Shown here: one piece after another, positions 25,586-35,174 of the stretch
How positions within the stretch are numbered: the first letter of the stretch is position 1
How the letters are laid out: every line of letters starts with the position of its first letter
From: Endozoicomonas gorgoniicola
Lineage (GTDB): Bacteria; Pseudomonadota; Gammaproteobacteria; Pseudomonadales; Endozoicomonadaceae
DNA: 64,000 bases
Assembly (NCBI RefSeq): GCF_025562715.2
Contig: NZ_JAPFCC010000001.1
Span: forward strand, 3,242,501 to 3,306,500
Direction: 5' to 3'
Made by a program: the position numbers and the translations under genes
Notes under the pieces: generated by a model
The model's input: the letters and a program-made list of their open reading frames with translations, nothing else
What the model was told of the DNA's origin: nothing
The model's database searches: none

Positions 25586-27217
25586 TCAGTGACCCGCTGC
25601 AGAGCTCTCAATGGAAAGCACCCAGAAAGACCGATTTTTACCGGGGCTGTTGCGGAACCCTTTGTTTCCGATCTTGCATCGTTTTGAGTGTTTACTGATT
25701 ACTCCGAATTCACCGTTGTCCAGATGGACTGCGCTGTCATTTTCGTTGCCTATCAGTGCGCACAGGTAAAGGGGGTTACCATTAGCATCATAATCTATGG
25801 CGATTGGGGTGGCTGAAGGTGACGTCAGGTGCTTCTTGTGCAATTTTTTCCAAACGATTCTTGCGTCTGCTTCGTTCTGGTTTTTCCAGCCGGAGGCTAT
25901 CTGGAAGCCCTGGTTGTAAACCTGCGCTTTCTGATCTTTACTGGTTCCATGAAAATAGTTGAAGCGGCAGTCTTTTCTATATCCATCTTTAATCATGATG
26001 CCATAAGACCAGTTACCGTCAGTGTTTCTGGCTCTGCAGACAGCACCCGCAGGTATTTCCGGGTTATCCATTCTGTAATGCAAAAGCGGAGAAAAGTTCT
26101 GTCCTGCCGGTATGGATTTATGGTCATTCCAGTGAAGCCCTGCATAACTAGTGATGAAATGCTTATGGTATGCCAGCGGCTCGAAGTTGGCGCGTTTCAT
26201 TTCGAAGACAGCGGCACCTTCATTAGTCATAAAGCTGGAATTAGGGTAAGTATCTCCCCCATACAAAGAGCCTACAATCATGTTTTTACTGACCAGAGGA
26301 CCGCCGCTGTCTCCATTGGAAGGAAATGGGGCACCTGTGTCGCATATCATAATGCGGCCATTAGCTCCGGCAGGCAGGAGTCTTTTGCATCGTTTAGGGC
26401 CGGAATTAACTTTTCCGCGATTAACCTTTTTTTTCACTGGTAGCGACAGAGTCTTTAAATGACCGTCCTTGAATCTTCTTAATATGCTCGTGTAGTAATG
26501 TGGAGCATGCTTCTGGTTTGTACCGTACCCATCTCCGTATCCTCCCATTGTGGCTTTGAGGCGCGGCTTGATATCTACTTTATTGAAATGAAGAGGTGGC
26601 GTGACGTTAATTATCTCCGGAGGTAAAGGAGCGTTTAACTCCAGAAGGGCTACGTCATTAACGCCCACTTCATCTGGTGTAGAACTTGTTGTCCCGTATG
26701 TAGTGGCTGCCCTTTGGGTAGGAGCAACACCTGATGACTTATCTAGTTTGGCGGCTTTTGATTTCGGATGTTTGACAATTCTTTTAACAGTGATCGTAGA
26801 GCCGAGAGCCTGACTGTGTTTTCTGATTGCCGTGGCTATTTCATCCTCGGTCTGTTCTCCCAGATTAGCTGTATAGTCTATAGCCAGAACCCCCGCTGTT
26901 TCATTGGTTGTGCAGTGCGCAGCCGTCAGAACCCAGCGCGCGTTCAGAGGTATGCCAGTACAGGGTTGCGCTGTTGATGATTTGACGACTTTAACCATCC
27001 AGTACCACCTGCCAGAGTCGGGCGTTCCATTAACAGATCGTTTTTGGCGGGAAGGCGGCTGCCCGTCAGGCCATTGTTCCAATGGTTGTTCCCATGGTTG
27101 TTCCTGTGCTTCTGAATCTCCGGAGACCAGAGTTGCCTTATCTGCGAGAGCATCAAAGGAAAGAAAAGAACTCTGACAAACAATTGCAAGCATGCAGAGT
27201 GAACGATTAAATTTCAT
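25586..27217 (-). CDS. Secreted trypsin-like serine protease with C-terminal extension
   Basis: A 543-residue exported S1-family protease. A signal peptide ends near DALA (about residue 25). The catalytic triad is visible: H101 (LTAAHC), D188 (NDVALLEL) and S304 (NGDSGGPL). Residues 65-360 form the protease domain. The remaining roughly 180 residues hold two related cysteine/tryptophan-containing blocks (VCRARNTDGNWSYG and YLCALIGNENDSAVH) that recall DM9/DUF3421-type modules, an uncertain match. The start at 27217 places the signal peptide at the N-terminus; a frame 21 bp longer is possible. Monocistronic. Confidence 0.85.
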   Translation of the reverse strand: MKFNRSLCMLAIVCQSSFLSFDALADKATLVSGDSEAQEQPWEQPLEQWPDGQPPSRQKRSVNGTPDSGRWYWMVKVVKSSTAQPCTGIPLNARWVLTAAHCTTNETAGVLAIDYTANLGEQTEDEIATAIRKHSQALGSTITVKRIVKHPKSKAAKLDKSSGVAPTQRAATTYGTTSSTPDEVGVNDVALLELNAPLPPEIINVTPPLHFNKVDIKPRLKATMGGYGDGYGTNQKHAPHYYTSILRRFKDGHLKTLSLPVKKKVNRGKVNSGPKRCKRLLPAGANGRIMICDTGAPFPSNGDSGGPLVSKNMIVGSLYGGDTYPNSSFMTNEGAAVFEMKRANFEPLAYHKHFITSYAGLHWNDHKSIPAGQNFSPLLHYRMDNPEIPAGAVCRARNTDGNWSYGIMIKDGYRKDCRFNYFHGTSKDQKAQVYNQGFQIASGWKNQNEADARIVWKKLHKKHLTSPSATPIAIDYDANGNPLYLCALIGNENDSAVHLDNGEFGVISKHSKRCKIGNKGFRNSPGKNRSFWVLSIESSAAGH

Positions 27218-27346
27218 AGAGTCATACCCCAATGGCACTGACTTAAGACACTATTCCTTAGACACTATTCCTTAAATACCAAGGCTTGCCCGAGAAGAAA
27301 AACGACTATAACAGTCAGTACACATTAAACTCTCCCCGAGCAGGCC

Positions 27347-28690
27347 ATGACCAAGTGTAGTCCTGAATTTCTGTCACTCGCTGATGATTGTCTCCGTCAA
27401 TTTGCCATGATAGGTAATGATGCCCTGTCAGCGATTCTTACCCCTCACGATCTCAACGCCTTCCAGGCCAGTTATCCGGGCTTCAGAGCCGGAGACTTTC
27501 CTCCAATCAAAGCCTTAACCTTGTTCATGAGGCAGGTTGCCAGCGATACCAAGTCGTGCCGACATGCTCTCATTGATGAAGCAAGAGATCAGGCCGTAAG
27601 GGGTGGCAAGCCATCCAGTAACGAAACCAGTGCATATACCAAAGCACGATAGCGGTTAACAGAAGAGTCAATAAAAACGCTGCTTTGTAAGTCAGGCAAC
27701 AACCTCGACAATGCTTCACCAGAGGCATACCCCTGGCATCAACGCCGGGTTCTGATCACTGACAGCTCAGCACTTTTAATGCCAGATACCGAGAAAAACC
27801 AAAACGAATACACTCAGCCCAGCACCCAAAAAAAGGACTTGGTTTCCCTATTCTCAGAATCCTTGTTCTGATGAGCCTTGGCAGTGGTGCGCTGCTGGAT
27901 TTTGCGGTGGCTCCCTATGAAGGCAAAGAAACGGGTGAGCAGGCCTTGCTCAGAAAGCTGCTATTCCATTTGCGTGTTGACGATATCCTGTTGGGTGATG
28001 CGAACTTTAAAAATTATTTCCTACTGGCTCCGGTGCTTCAGGCTCAGGCAGATGTCGTGTTTGAGAAAAACGGCTCACGGATTATTGATTTCAGAAAGCA
28101 CCACCAAAAGCTGGGCAACAAAGACGGTCTGTTCCAACTGAAGCGACCAGTCAAGCCGGAATGGATGAGCAGGGAACTCTACGATCAGATGCCCGCAGAG
28201 CTGGTTATTCGGGCAGTCAAAAACAAATGTCGTATAATTGTCACCACTTTGCTGGATGCGGGAGAGTATTTCCGGACAGAGATTATTAGCCTATACCTGA
28301 AGCGCTGGCATGTTGAGACGAATTTTGATGTGATCAAAACCACTATGAAAATGGACATGCTTCGCTGCAAAAGTCCGGAGATGGTGAGAAAATAAATTTC
28401 GGTTAACCTGCTGGTTTACAACGTGATATGTGCCCTTATGGGTAAAGCTGCAGAGCATATTGGAAACACTCCCAGAGAGGTCAGCTTTAAAGCGGCACAG
28501 GAAACGCTTGTATCTTTCCATCAGACGTTACTTGGAGAATCCGGTGACTGGCTTGAAGAGAAGATCGCCAACATGCTGGAAATAATAGGTCAGCATGTTG
28601 TTGGCAATCGTCCGGGAAGGTCAGAGCCAAGGGCGGTTAAGAAACGGCCAAAGCCGCATAAAAGGCTGCAGCACCCAAGATCACAAGCAC
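27347..28690 (+). pseudogene. Degenerate IS4-family transposase
   Basis: Three collinear pieces make one DDE transposase: 27347-27652 ends at a TAG with homology continuing behind it; the frame shifts near the A7 run at about 27828; the second piece (27871-28395) ends at a TAA replacing a sense codon in MVRK/ISVNLLVYN; a third runs to about 28690. Catalytic-type residues are in LITDSSALL, LLGDANFKNY and LKRWHVETNFDVIKT. Two stops and a frameshift mean it is dead. Its right end abuts, and appears to truncate, the helicase gene. Confidence 0.88.
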
Positions 28691-31600
28691 ACATCAACCA
28701 GAGCGTTATACAGGTTGACAAGCTCCATCTGTTTGACACTGTTCACGTTAAGATTACCCAGTTCCGGGTTTCCGACAACGACAGCCAGTGATTGCGCCCG
28801 GCTGATCGCTACATTGATGCGGTTTCTGTTAAACAGAAAATCCATGCCCCTTGGGGATTCACTGGCGTCGCTGGCGCACATGCTTAAAAAGACGACAGGA
28901 GCTTCCTGTCCCTGAAACTTGTCGACACTGCCCACTCTGGCTGCTTTCCCCAACGCATCACTCAGCTTTCGAACCTGATGGTTGTAGGGCGCGACAAACA
29001 GCATATCGTCCCAGCCGATGGGTCTCTCATCACCATTTTCATCCACAAAAGTTCTGCCTATCAGGGAGTGTGCCAGTAATTTAATCTCTGCCACTTCTTC
29101 CTCTGAAGCTTGCGTATTGCCTTCATGATCCACCGGAACAAACACAATGCCCGCTTCCCTATCCAGAAATCCGGAGTCAATATCGGGTACCCGGATCACT
29201 CGTCGGTCATTATCAGGGTTGTGCCGGAGTTTGCCCTCATAAATGGATTGACTGATAAATTCGTTAACCTGTGAGTGCATCCGGAAGGTGGTTCCAAGAA
29301 ATACCCCCATATCATCAGCAATGGTGGGGCTGTCGTGGAGCAGGTAATCCAGTATGGATAATCCGCTCTCCTCAGGATGGGTTCCCTGAGTTGGCTGCCC
29401 CAGCTGCATCTGGTCTCCCATCAGGACGAGGTTCTTTGCTGCCCGACTCATGCCGACAAGGCTTGCTACAGACACCTGCCCGGCCTCATCCACAAAGAGA
29501 TAGTCCAGTGTATTAACCAGCTCGTCACGGGCAAAACCCCAGGCCGTCGCGCCAATAATGCACGGTTGATCGATGTAGCGGATGAGTTCATTATTTTTCA
29601 CCACCGGAATGCCCGCTTCTTCAATGTCCGGCCCGGTATTTTTCGAACATACCGCTACCACATCAATCCCCTGCTCGTGACACTCTTTCACCGCTTTAAC
29701 CAGCAAGTTATTGATCGCTTTGTGACTGTTGCTGGAAATACCCACTTTGGCTCCGGACTTAACCAATTCAGCAATCACAGCTTTTCCGGTAAAGGTTTTG
29801 CCGGAACCCGGAGGTCCCTGAATAGGCAGGTAGCTATTGTCTAACCCGGTAACCGCAGAGATGATTTGCTGACATTTTGTATCCGGGTCAGTGCTGGGGG
29901 CAATGGCACTGTTATCGGGAGTGTTACCCTGAATATTGGGTTTTGCCCTGTTCAGAAAATCCAGTATCGCTCCGGATGTGAGTTGCCCGGAATCGTACTC
30001 AGACACCACCTGACTGATCGCTTTTTCAATGACCCCTGCATGAACATATTCATTGGGTATCAGCGAGATTTGTAGCGGTGGCTCTTCCCTGCTCTGAACA
30101 ACCACCAGACCGTTCTCAAGGTCGCTGCTCTCCCTGATAAAGGTCACTTTGACCGGCTTGCCGTCGTCTGTTTCCTCTCCCAGAAGAAAAAACTCTTTGC
30201 TGGCTCCCTTAAACTCCTGATGAGGATCAAAAGAATACTCGTAAGCCATATTCTTCGCATTAGGTGTTGGAGGAAAAGCGGCTCGCTCTGTCCGCTGGCA
30301 CAGTGCCAGACAATCAAGGTCGTCTTCCAATTCAAAAGGTTCCAACCCCAGGCGTTCAAACTGTTTCCAGAAAACCGGTTTGGATTCCCGTCGATGAAAT
30401 TCCAGCATCCACGCCAGATTAGCTGTCAACTTTGATTGAGGTTCATCAACCGTTGCCTGCTGTTCCGCTTTTTGCAGCATTCGGTCACGCAACTCCAGAC
30501 GTTCAGTCAGAGTGTCGGCCATGTTGGGCTCGACTATTTCGGTCTTACCAATGTAGGCAATGTTCTGCTCTTGTTGCCGCTCCCTGAGCCACTGCGCCAG
30601 CTCTTGCGTAGAGTCGCAGTCATCAATATTGTAATCACGGATACTATTGAGCGTGGTGGAGGTTTGCCATGTATCTCCCTCATCGCCTCGCAAATAAGCC
30701 TGCCGCCAGGCATCGTACACCACCACTGAGTCACCGCCGGTTCCTACTTCAGTTTGACGTTTCGGTCGGTACAAATGCTCGACGTTTTTTATGGAATAAC
30801 GAGGTTCGCCAATCAGCAGCCCACCTTTGACGACTTTATATAAATCCACAAATACTTCATTGCGCAGAAGCTGATCCACTTCATACTCACAAGTGCCGTA
30901 GCGCCCCATCAACTTCTTGCAGGCGGCTATTTCATAGTTGGCATAGTGGTAAATATGCATAGTCGGGTCTTGCTGCCAGCGCGCATAAACCCATTGGATA
31001 AACGCTTCGAACGCTGCTTTTTCCTGCTCTTGATCGTGAGCCCAGAAATCTATGAACTGTCGCTGGCCGGAATCATCAAAATAGGTATTGCCCCAAAGGT
31101 ACTCCAATCCGCCTTCATCCAGAGGGAAGCCTTCTATATCGAAAAACACATCCAGTGATGATGCCGGGGGTAACAGTGCCAGACCTTTCCTGTCACCCGG
31201 AGCATGAGGCAGAATTTCATAATCCGGTACCGCTTTCCCTGCGCTTTTCTTTTGTATCGCAGCCTGCGCTTGCAGCCGCTGCAAGACTTCAGTCTGTATG
31301 CCTTTTATACGCTGGCCGGGATTCAACTCAGCCAGTGCCTGCATGGTTTCGGTCCCGGCCTGATTCAGCTTTTTAATCTGCCCTCTTGTGATCGTTGCAA
31401 CCTGAAACAGGTGATCCCGTTCCGTCAGCACATTTTCTGCGTATTCAGACCAGTTCCCCCAGTTTTTGGATTCAGCAGGGTCGGGCTGGCAGGAAACATC
31501 AAACTGCTGCTGGTCATCAATAAAGCGATCCAGCTGCTTCATAAAATAAGCGAAGTAGTCATAGACCCTGAAGGATTCTTTATTCCCATTGCCCAACATC

Positions 31601-32103
31601 ACTCCAATCACTTTCACATGAATGCCATAGCTTTTTCTGAGCATCAGGGCGTAGCTGCACAACTGCAGGAGATGGGCAGGTTTTACTTTTGTACTGAGTT
31701 TGGCGTCCCATACTTCGTACCCCTGTCCGTCAGCCGTTTTTACCAGAAAGTCCGCTATTCCGGTAAACTGGCAAACCCCGAGGTTACAGGCAAGGTATGC
31801 CTGCCCGATGACATCAACTCGACGGTTTAATGCCTGCTTGGTCAGCTCAAGTCCCTGTTCACTGTTTTGTGTATCAATTCGCTGAAAAGAGAGCCCCTCT
31901 TTGGCAAACCCGGCTTCAATATCTGCTTCCAGGGCAAGACCTTTTTGTTGCAACACCTTCATTAGCGGGTCTACAGGGTCTTTAGCTGGAGTATTGTCGG
32001 GGTGTTCCAGAGCGAAGCGATCCATCCAGGAAGCAAAGGGGCTTTCAACGTAGCGGGTCAAATCTGAAGGAGAAAGGATGATCCGGTTCTTACATTTACG
32101 CAT
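28681..32103 (-). CDS. TM0106-type RecB-like nuclease fused to SF1 helicase
   Basis: A 1140-residue three-part protein. The N-terminus is RecB/Cas4-like (YEVWDAKLSTKVKPAHLLQLCSYA carries the D..K pattern); the middle (LDVFFDIEGFPLDEGG to IRDYNIDDCDST) is an RNase H-like 3'-5' exonuclease domain; the C-terminus is a UPF1-like helicase with Walker A GPPGSGKTF (about residue 762), FVDEAGQ, DKFQGQEAPVV and NVAISRAQ. A nucleic-acid processing role is inferred. It follows polB by 54 bp on the same strand. The natural C-terminus (compare 11289-11893) is replaced by LVDVCL next to the IS4 relic, so it is nearly full length. Confidence 0.87.
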   Translation of the reverse strand: MRKCKNRIILSPSDLTRYVESPFASWMDRFALEHPDNTPAKDPVDPLMKVLQQKGLALEADIEAGFAKEGLSFQRIDTQNSEQGLELTKQALNRRVDVIGQAYLACNLGVCQFTGIADFLVKTADGQGYEVWDAKLSTKVKPAHLLQLCSYALMLRKSYGIHVKVIGVMLGNGNKESFRVYDYFAYFMKQLDRFIDDQQQFDVSCQPDPAESKNWGNWSEYAENVLTERDHLFQVATITRGQIKKLNQAGTETMQALAELNPGQRIKGIQTEVLQRLQAQAAIQKKSAGKAVPDYEILPHAPGDRKGLALLPPASSLDVFFDIEGFPLDEGGLEYLWGNTYFDDSGQRQFIDFWAHDQEQEKAAFEAFIQWVYARWQQDPTMHIYHYANYEIAACKKLMGRYGTCEYEVDQLLRNEVFVDLYKVVKGGLLIGEPRYSIKNVEHLYRPKRQTEVGTGGDSVVVYDAWRQAYLRGDEGDTWQTSTTLNSIRDYNIDDCDSTQELAQWLRERQQEQNIAYIGKTEIVEPNMADTLTERLELRDRMLQKAEQQATVDEPQSKLTANLAWMLEFHRRESKPVFWKQFERLGLEPFELEDDLDCLALCQRTERAAFPPTPNAKNMAYEYSFDPHQEFKGASKEFFLLGEETDDGKPVKVTFIRESSDLENGLVVVQSREEPPLQISLIPNEYVHAGVIEKAISQVVSEYDSGQLTSGAILDFLNRAKPNIQGNTPDNSAIAPSTDPDTKCQQIISAVTGLDNSYLPIQGPPGSGKTFTGKAVIAELVKSGAKVGISSNSHKAINNLLVKAVKECHEQGIDVVAVCSKNTGPDIEEAGIPVVKNNELIRYIDQPCIIGATAWGFARDELVNTLDYLFVDEAGQVSVASLVGMSRAAKNLVLMGDQMQLGQPTQGTHPEESGLSILDYLLHDSPTIADDMGVFLGTTFRMHSQVNEFISQSIYEGKLRHNPDNDRRVIRVPDIDSGFLDREAGIVFVPVDHEGNTQASEEEVAEIKLLAHSLIGRTFVDENGDERPIGWDDMLFVAPYNHQVRKLSDALGKAARVGSVDKFQGQEAPVVFLSMCASDASESPRGMDFLFNRNRINVAISRAQSLAVVVGNPELGNLNVNSVKQMELVNLYNALVDVCL

Positions 32104-32157
32104 AAATGAAAAATGCTCCTAATTGAGCTTTTTGTTTGTTATATCGCTATGAACACT

Positions 32158-34518
32158 TTAGAACAGACCCATCTGATCATCTGCCAGCATCGAAAAATCC
32201 AGCCCGACAAAGGGCAACACCCCATCAGCCACCGGTTTTAGTTGCTTAAGAATATAGTGCTGGTAGTCGATGGGGCTTTGCCGGTACTCCACCGCTTCGG
32301 GTCCGTTTACCGTCATCAGGTAACTGATCCAGCCCCGGTTCTGGTATTTCTGGGGTTTACCCTGCTTTTTGTTCAGTTCATCAGCCTGCCGTGCAGCCCG
32401 TACCTGAGGCGGAATGTTTTTGACGTAATGGTCGAGCGGCCGTCGGAGTCGTTTACGGTAAACCAATTGTTCATCCCGTTCACCACTCAGGGTTTGCCGG
32501 ACATAATCACGAACCAGTTGTTCCGGAGGCTGGTCACAGAAAACGTGCAGAAAGAGTTCTGTCTGAAAGGCTTTTGCCAGTGGCGTCCAGTCTGAGCGAA
32601 CGGTCTCCAGACCTTTGAAGACCAGTCGTTCGCCATCTGTTGTATATTTCATTCCGGCATAGCGTTTTTTGCTGCCAGTTTCTGCACCACGGATCGTGGG
32701 CATCAGAAAGCGCAGATAAAGCGTTTCAAATTCAATTTCCAGATGACAATCCAGATTAAACTCATCCCGTAACCGTTGCTGCCAGAGCTGGTTGATCGTG
32801 TTGGCAATGGAGTGTCCAATTGCGTTGGCTTCTTTCGCCGACAATGACTCATCCACTAACACAAAGGTAGAGTCGGTATCACCGTAGATCACCTGATAAC
32901 CTTCAGACTCTATCCAGCGAGTGGTTTGCTGCATGATTTCATGACCACGGAGAGTGATGGAACTGGCAAGGCGTGTGTCGTAAAACCGACAACCACCGGA
33001 ACCCAGGATGCCATAAAAAGAGTTCATCAGAATTTTGATCGCCTGAGAGCGAGCAGCATCATTATCCTGCTTGGCTTCGTCCCGTTGCCGCCAGAGTGAG
33101 GTGATAATATCGGGCAAAAAGTGTTCAGTTCTTGAGAAACTGGCTCCCCGAAATCCGGGGATAGCGGTTTCAGGATGCTTCAACCCTTCAATCAGTCCCA
33201 TCGGATCAACCTTGAAGGTTCGGATAATGGAGGGGTACAGGCTTTTAAAATCAAGAACCAGTACATTGCGATACAGTCCCGGCTTTGAATTCATCACATA
33301 ACCACCGGGGCTCGCCAGCCCTTCACCTTCAGAAAGGTTTGGCGCGATATAACCCGCCCGGTGCAGTCTGGGCAGATACAGATTCGTAAAGGCAGCGACA
33401 GAACCCCCAATCCGGTTCAGCTCCAGCCCTGTCAGCTGGCTGCGTAGCCGGAGAAACTCCAACAGACGGGTCTGTTCAAATATCTCCTCAACCAGACGAC
33501 AATCCTGAAGGTTATATTCTGCCAGCTTGACCTTATTGTGAAGAAAGTCATGGGTAATCACTGACATCCGGTTATCAACGTCTTCTGTCTGTTTTCCCTT
33601 GCCCAGCAGTTGCCGGGCCACTGCCTCCAGACTAAAACTGTCAAACTGGTAGGTTGCTGTTTTTAAAGCATCAATACCGTCTACCACGACCCGCCCCGGT
33701 ACTGTGATAAAACCCTGCCGGGTTTTTCCCCTCTCCCGCCAGCGTGCTGGCTGATGGTCACGCCCGATTCTCAGTGGCAGGCTATATTTTTCCGCCCGTT
33801 TCAGCAACAACCGGCAGTCAAAGTTAACGACATTCCAGCCAATAATAATGTCGGGGTCACGCTCCACAACAGCCTGCTCAAAGGCTTTTAACAGTGCCGG
33901 TTCGTCCGCTACCCACTCAATCCAGTCCGGGCTGTGTGGCTGGCGTTCACCGATCATCAGCACCACATCAGACGCCATACCCGACAACCCAATTGAATAC
34001 AGCTCGCCTCTGGCAGAGCATTCAATATCCAGAGAAACCACCTTGAAAGTGGGCTGATAATCGGAGGGCTTCAGTCGTACATTGCGATATTCAACAAATC
34101 CCTGTCTGGGTATGGGATTTCCCATAAAGGCAACCCCACCACGAGAGAACCGTTCCATTAAATAACGTTCATGCAGACGAATATCCCCTTCCAGCACCGT
34201 GATGCCACGCTGTCTGAAAATATCCTGAGCGCGGTAAAAAGCATCCTGCGTAGAAAAATAAAAAGCGGTCACGGGCTGATGCTGAAACGTACTCAGCGGA
34301 AGGGTTTTAGTCTCATGGGGAATGGCAGCCGCCTTCAGGTGTCTGACTGCTTCGTCCTGTTGTCCTGTCTCCACGAAAAACACGCATCGTTCCTGCTGAA
34401 TCAACAGGCGGGCTGGCCCATGGTCAGTCACTACCCAGCAGGTAATCTCAGTCTGTCCATGGGTATCCCGGCTATAGCGGTCAATGATGAACCCCTGACG
34501 TATAAGGTGCTTACTCAA
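32158..34518 (-). CDS. polB: DNA polymerase II
   Basis: A 786-residue B-family polymerase used in replication restart and lesion bypass (E. coli 783). The 3'-5' exonuclease domain has VVSLDIECSARGELYSIG and GWNVVNFDCRLL; the polymerase domain has LDFKSLYPSII (motif A) and YGDTDSTFV (motif C, about residue 541). The start is TTG at 34518: the only other codon before an in-frame stop is CTG, and GGAAA precedes it. A LexA box lies 58 bp upstream and the nuclease/helicase gene is probably co-transcribed. Confidence 0.96.
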   Translation of the reverse strand: MSKHLIRQGFIIDRYSRDTHGQTEITCWVVTDHGPARLLIQQERCVFFVETGQQDEAVRHLKAAAIPHETKTLPLSTFQHQPVTAFYFSTQDAFYRAQDIFRQRGITVLEGDIRLHERYLMERFSRGGVAFMGNPIPRQGFVEYRNVRLKPSDYQPTFKVVSLDIECSARGELYSIGLSGMASDVVLMIGERQPHSPDWIEWVADEPALLKAFEQAVVERDPDIIIGWNVVNFDCRLLLKRAEKYSLPLRIGRDHQPARWRERGKTRQGFITVPGRVVVDGIDALKTATYQFDSFSLEAVARQLLGKGKQTEDVDNRMSVITHDFLHNKVKLAEYNLQDCRLVEEIFEQTRLLEFLRLRSQLTGLELNRIGGSVAAFTNLYLPRLHRAGYIAPNLSEGEGLASPGGYVMNSKPGLYRNVLVLDFKSLYPSIIRTFKVDPMGLIEGLKHPETAIPGFRGASFSRTEHFLPDIITSLWRQRDEAKQDNDAARSQAIKILMNSFYGILGSGGCRFYDTRLASSITLRGHEIMQQTTRWIESEGYQVIYGDTDSTFVLVDESLSAKEANAIGHSIANTINQLWQQRLRDEFNLDCHLEIEFETLYLRFLMPTIRGAETGSKKRYAGMKYTTDGERLVFKGLETVRSDWTPLAKAFQTELFLHVFCDQPPEQLVRDYVRQTLSGERDEQLVYRKRLRRPLDHYVKNIPPQVRAARQADELNKKQGKPQKYQNRGWISYLMTVNGPEAVEYRQSPIDYQHYILKQLKPVADGVLPFVGLDFSMLADDQMGLF

Positions 34519-34576
34519 CAGGATTTCCAGCAGTTAAACAGTGCAAAACGATAGACTGGAATGGTATCACAACACC

Positions 34577-34596
34577 TGCTGTATATATAAACAGCT
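34577..34596. promoter_or_regulatory. LexA (SOS) box upstream of polB
   Basis: TGCTGTATATATAAACAGCT contains CTG-N10-CAG with an AT-rich centre, a good match to the LexA consensus. polB is a known LexA target in E. coli, which supports the site. Its control should extend to the nuclease/helicase gene downstream. Confidence 0.88.
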
Positions 34597-35174
34597 CTTG
34601 CAACCTTAAGTCCCGCTGGCTCTTTTTACTTTCGCATGGGTGCTTGATCTGTTCATGGATGTTCAAGATGGCGAAACAACTCTGAAAAACTTGGGGCAAG
34701 GTTTTGAAATCATGGAAATTGAAAGGAAATGTATATTTTATTGGCTGGTGAATTTTTGAAAGAATCCGTACAGCAGTTTTACAGCAGAGTTTAACGGGTA
34801 AACTCTCCATGCGTAATCCGGTCTTAACTAACTGACCAAAAAGAAGTATTTATCCATAACCTGCCCTATTTTTTACTACTTGCAATATTATTGCCATAAA
34901 TCAATATTTCCTTAGCCGTGCATCGGTTTATACGCATATAAATGCCGCAACTACGCATTATAAAATCAGTGCGGTGGAGGGCACGACCTTTACTCAAAAT
35001 ACATAGCCCCAGCAAAAAACCCTCTGGATATTGCTAGAAAAGCCACATCAGGTAAAACTTCAAGCCCTCCCGTCATTTGCAATAAGCCGCAAGCTTCCAA
35101 AACTGTTATCAATGAAAGCTATTATTGTAACTCTTATATTTTTATAGGCTGTTGATGCCTGAGATGGTCAATTT
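34597..35174. other. Intergenic region before the Hsp70/helicase operon
   Basis: About 580 bases between divergent genes without a convincing coding frame; a 99-codon minus-strand frame at 34511-34810 covers the polB promoter and LexA box and is rejected. AT-rich segments such as CATTATAAAATC at about 34958 could be promoter elements of the following operon, but no strong -35/-10 pair is seen. Confidence 0.5.

Noticed and set aside
27820..27840. A7 run in the IS4 transposase as a programmed frameshift
   Set aside because: Two additional in-frame stops mean the gene is dead, so the shift is more simply a mutation.
31204..31830. 208-codon plus-strand frame opposite the nuclease/helicase
   Set aside because: Antisense shadow of a strongly supported gene.
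34511..34810. 99-codon minus-strand frame upstream of polB
   Set aside because: It covers the LexA box and polB control region and has no family-like features.
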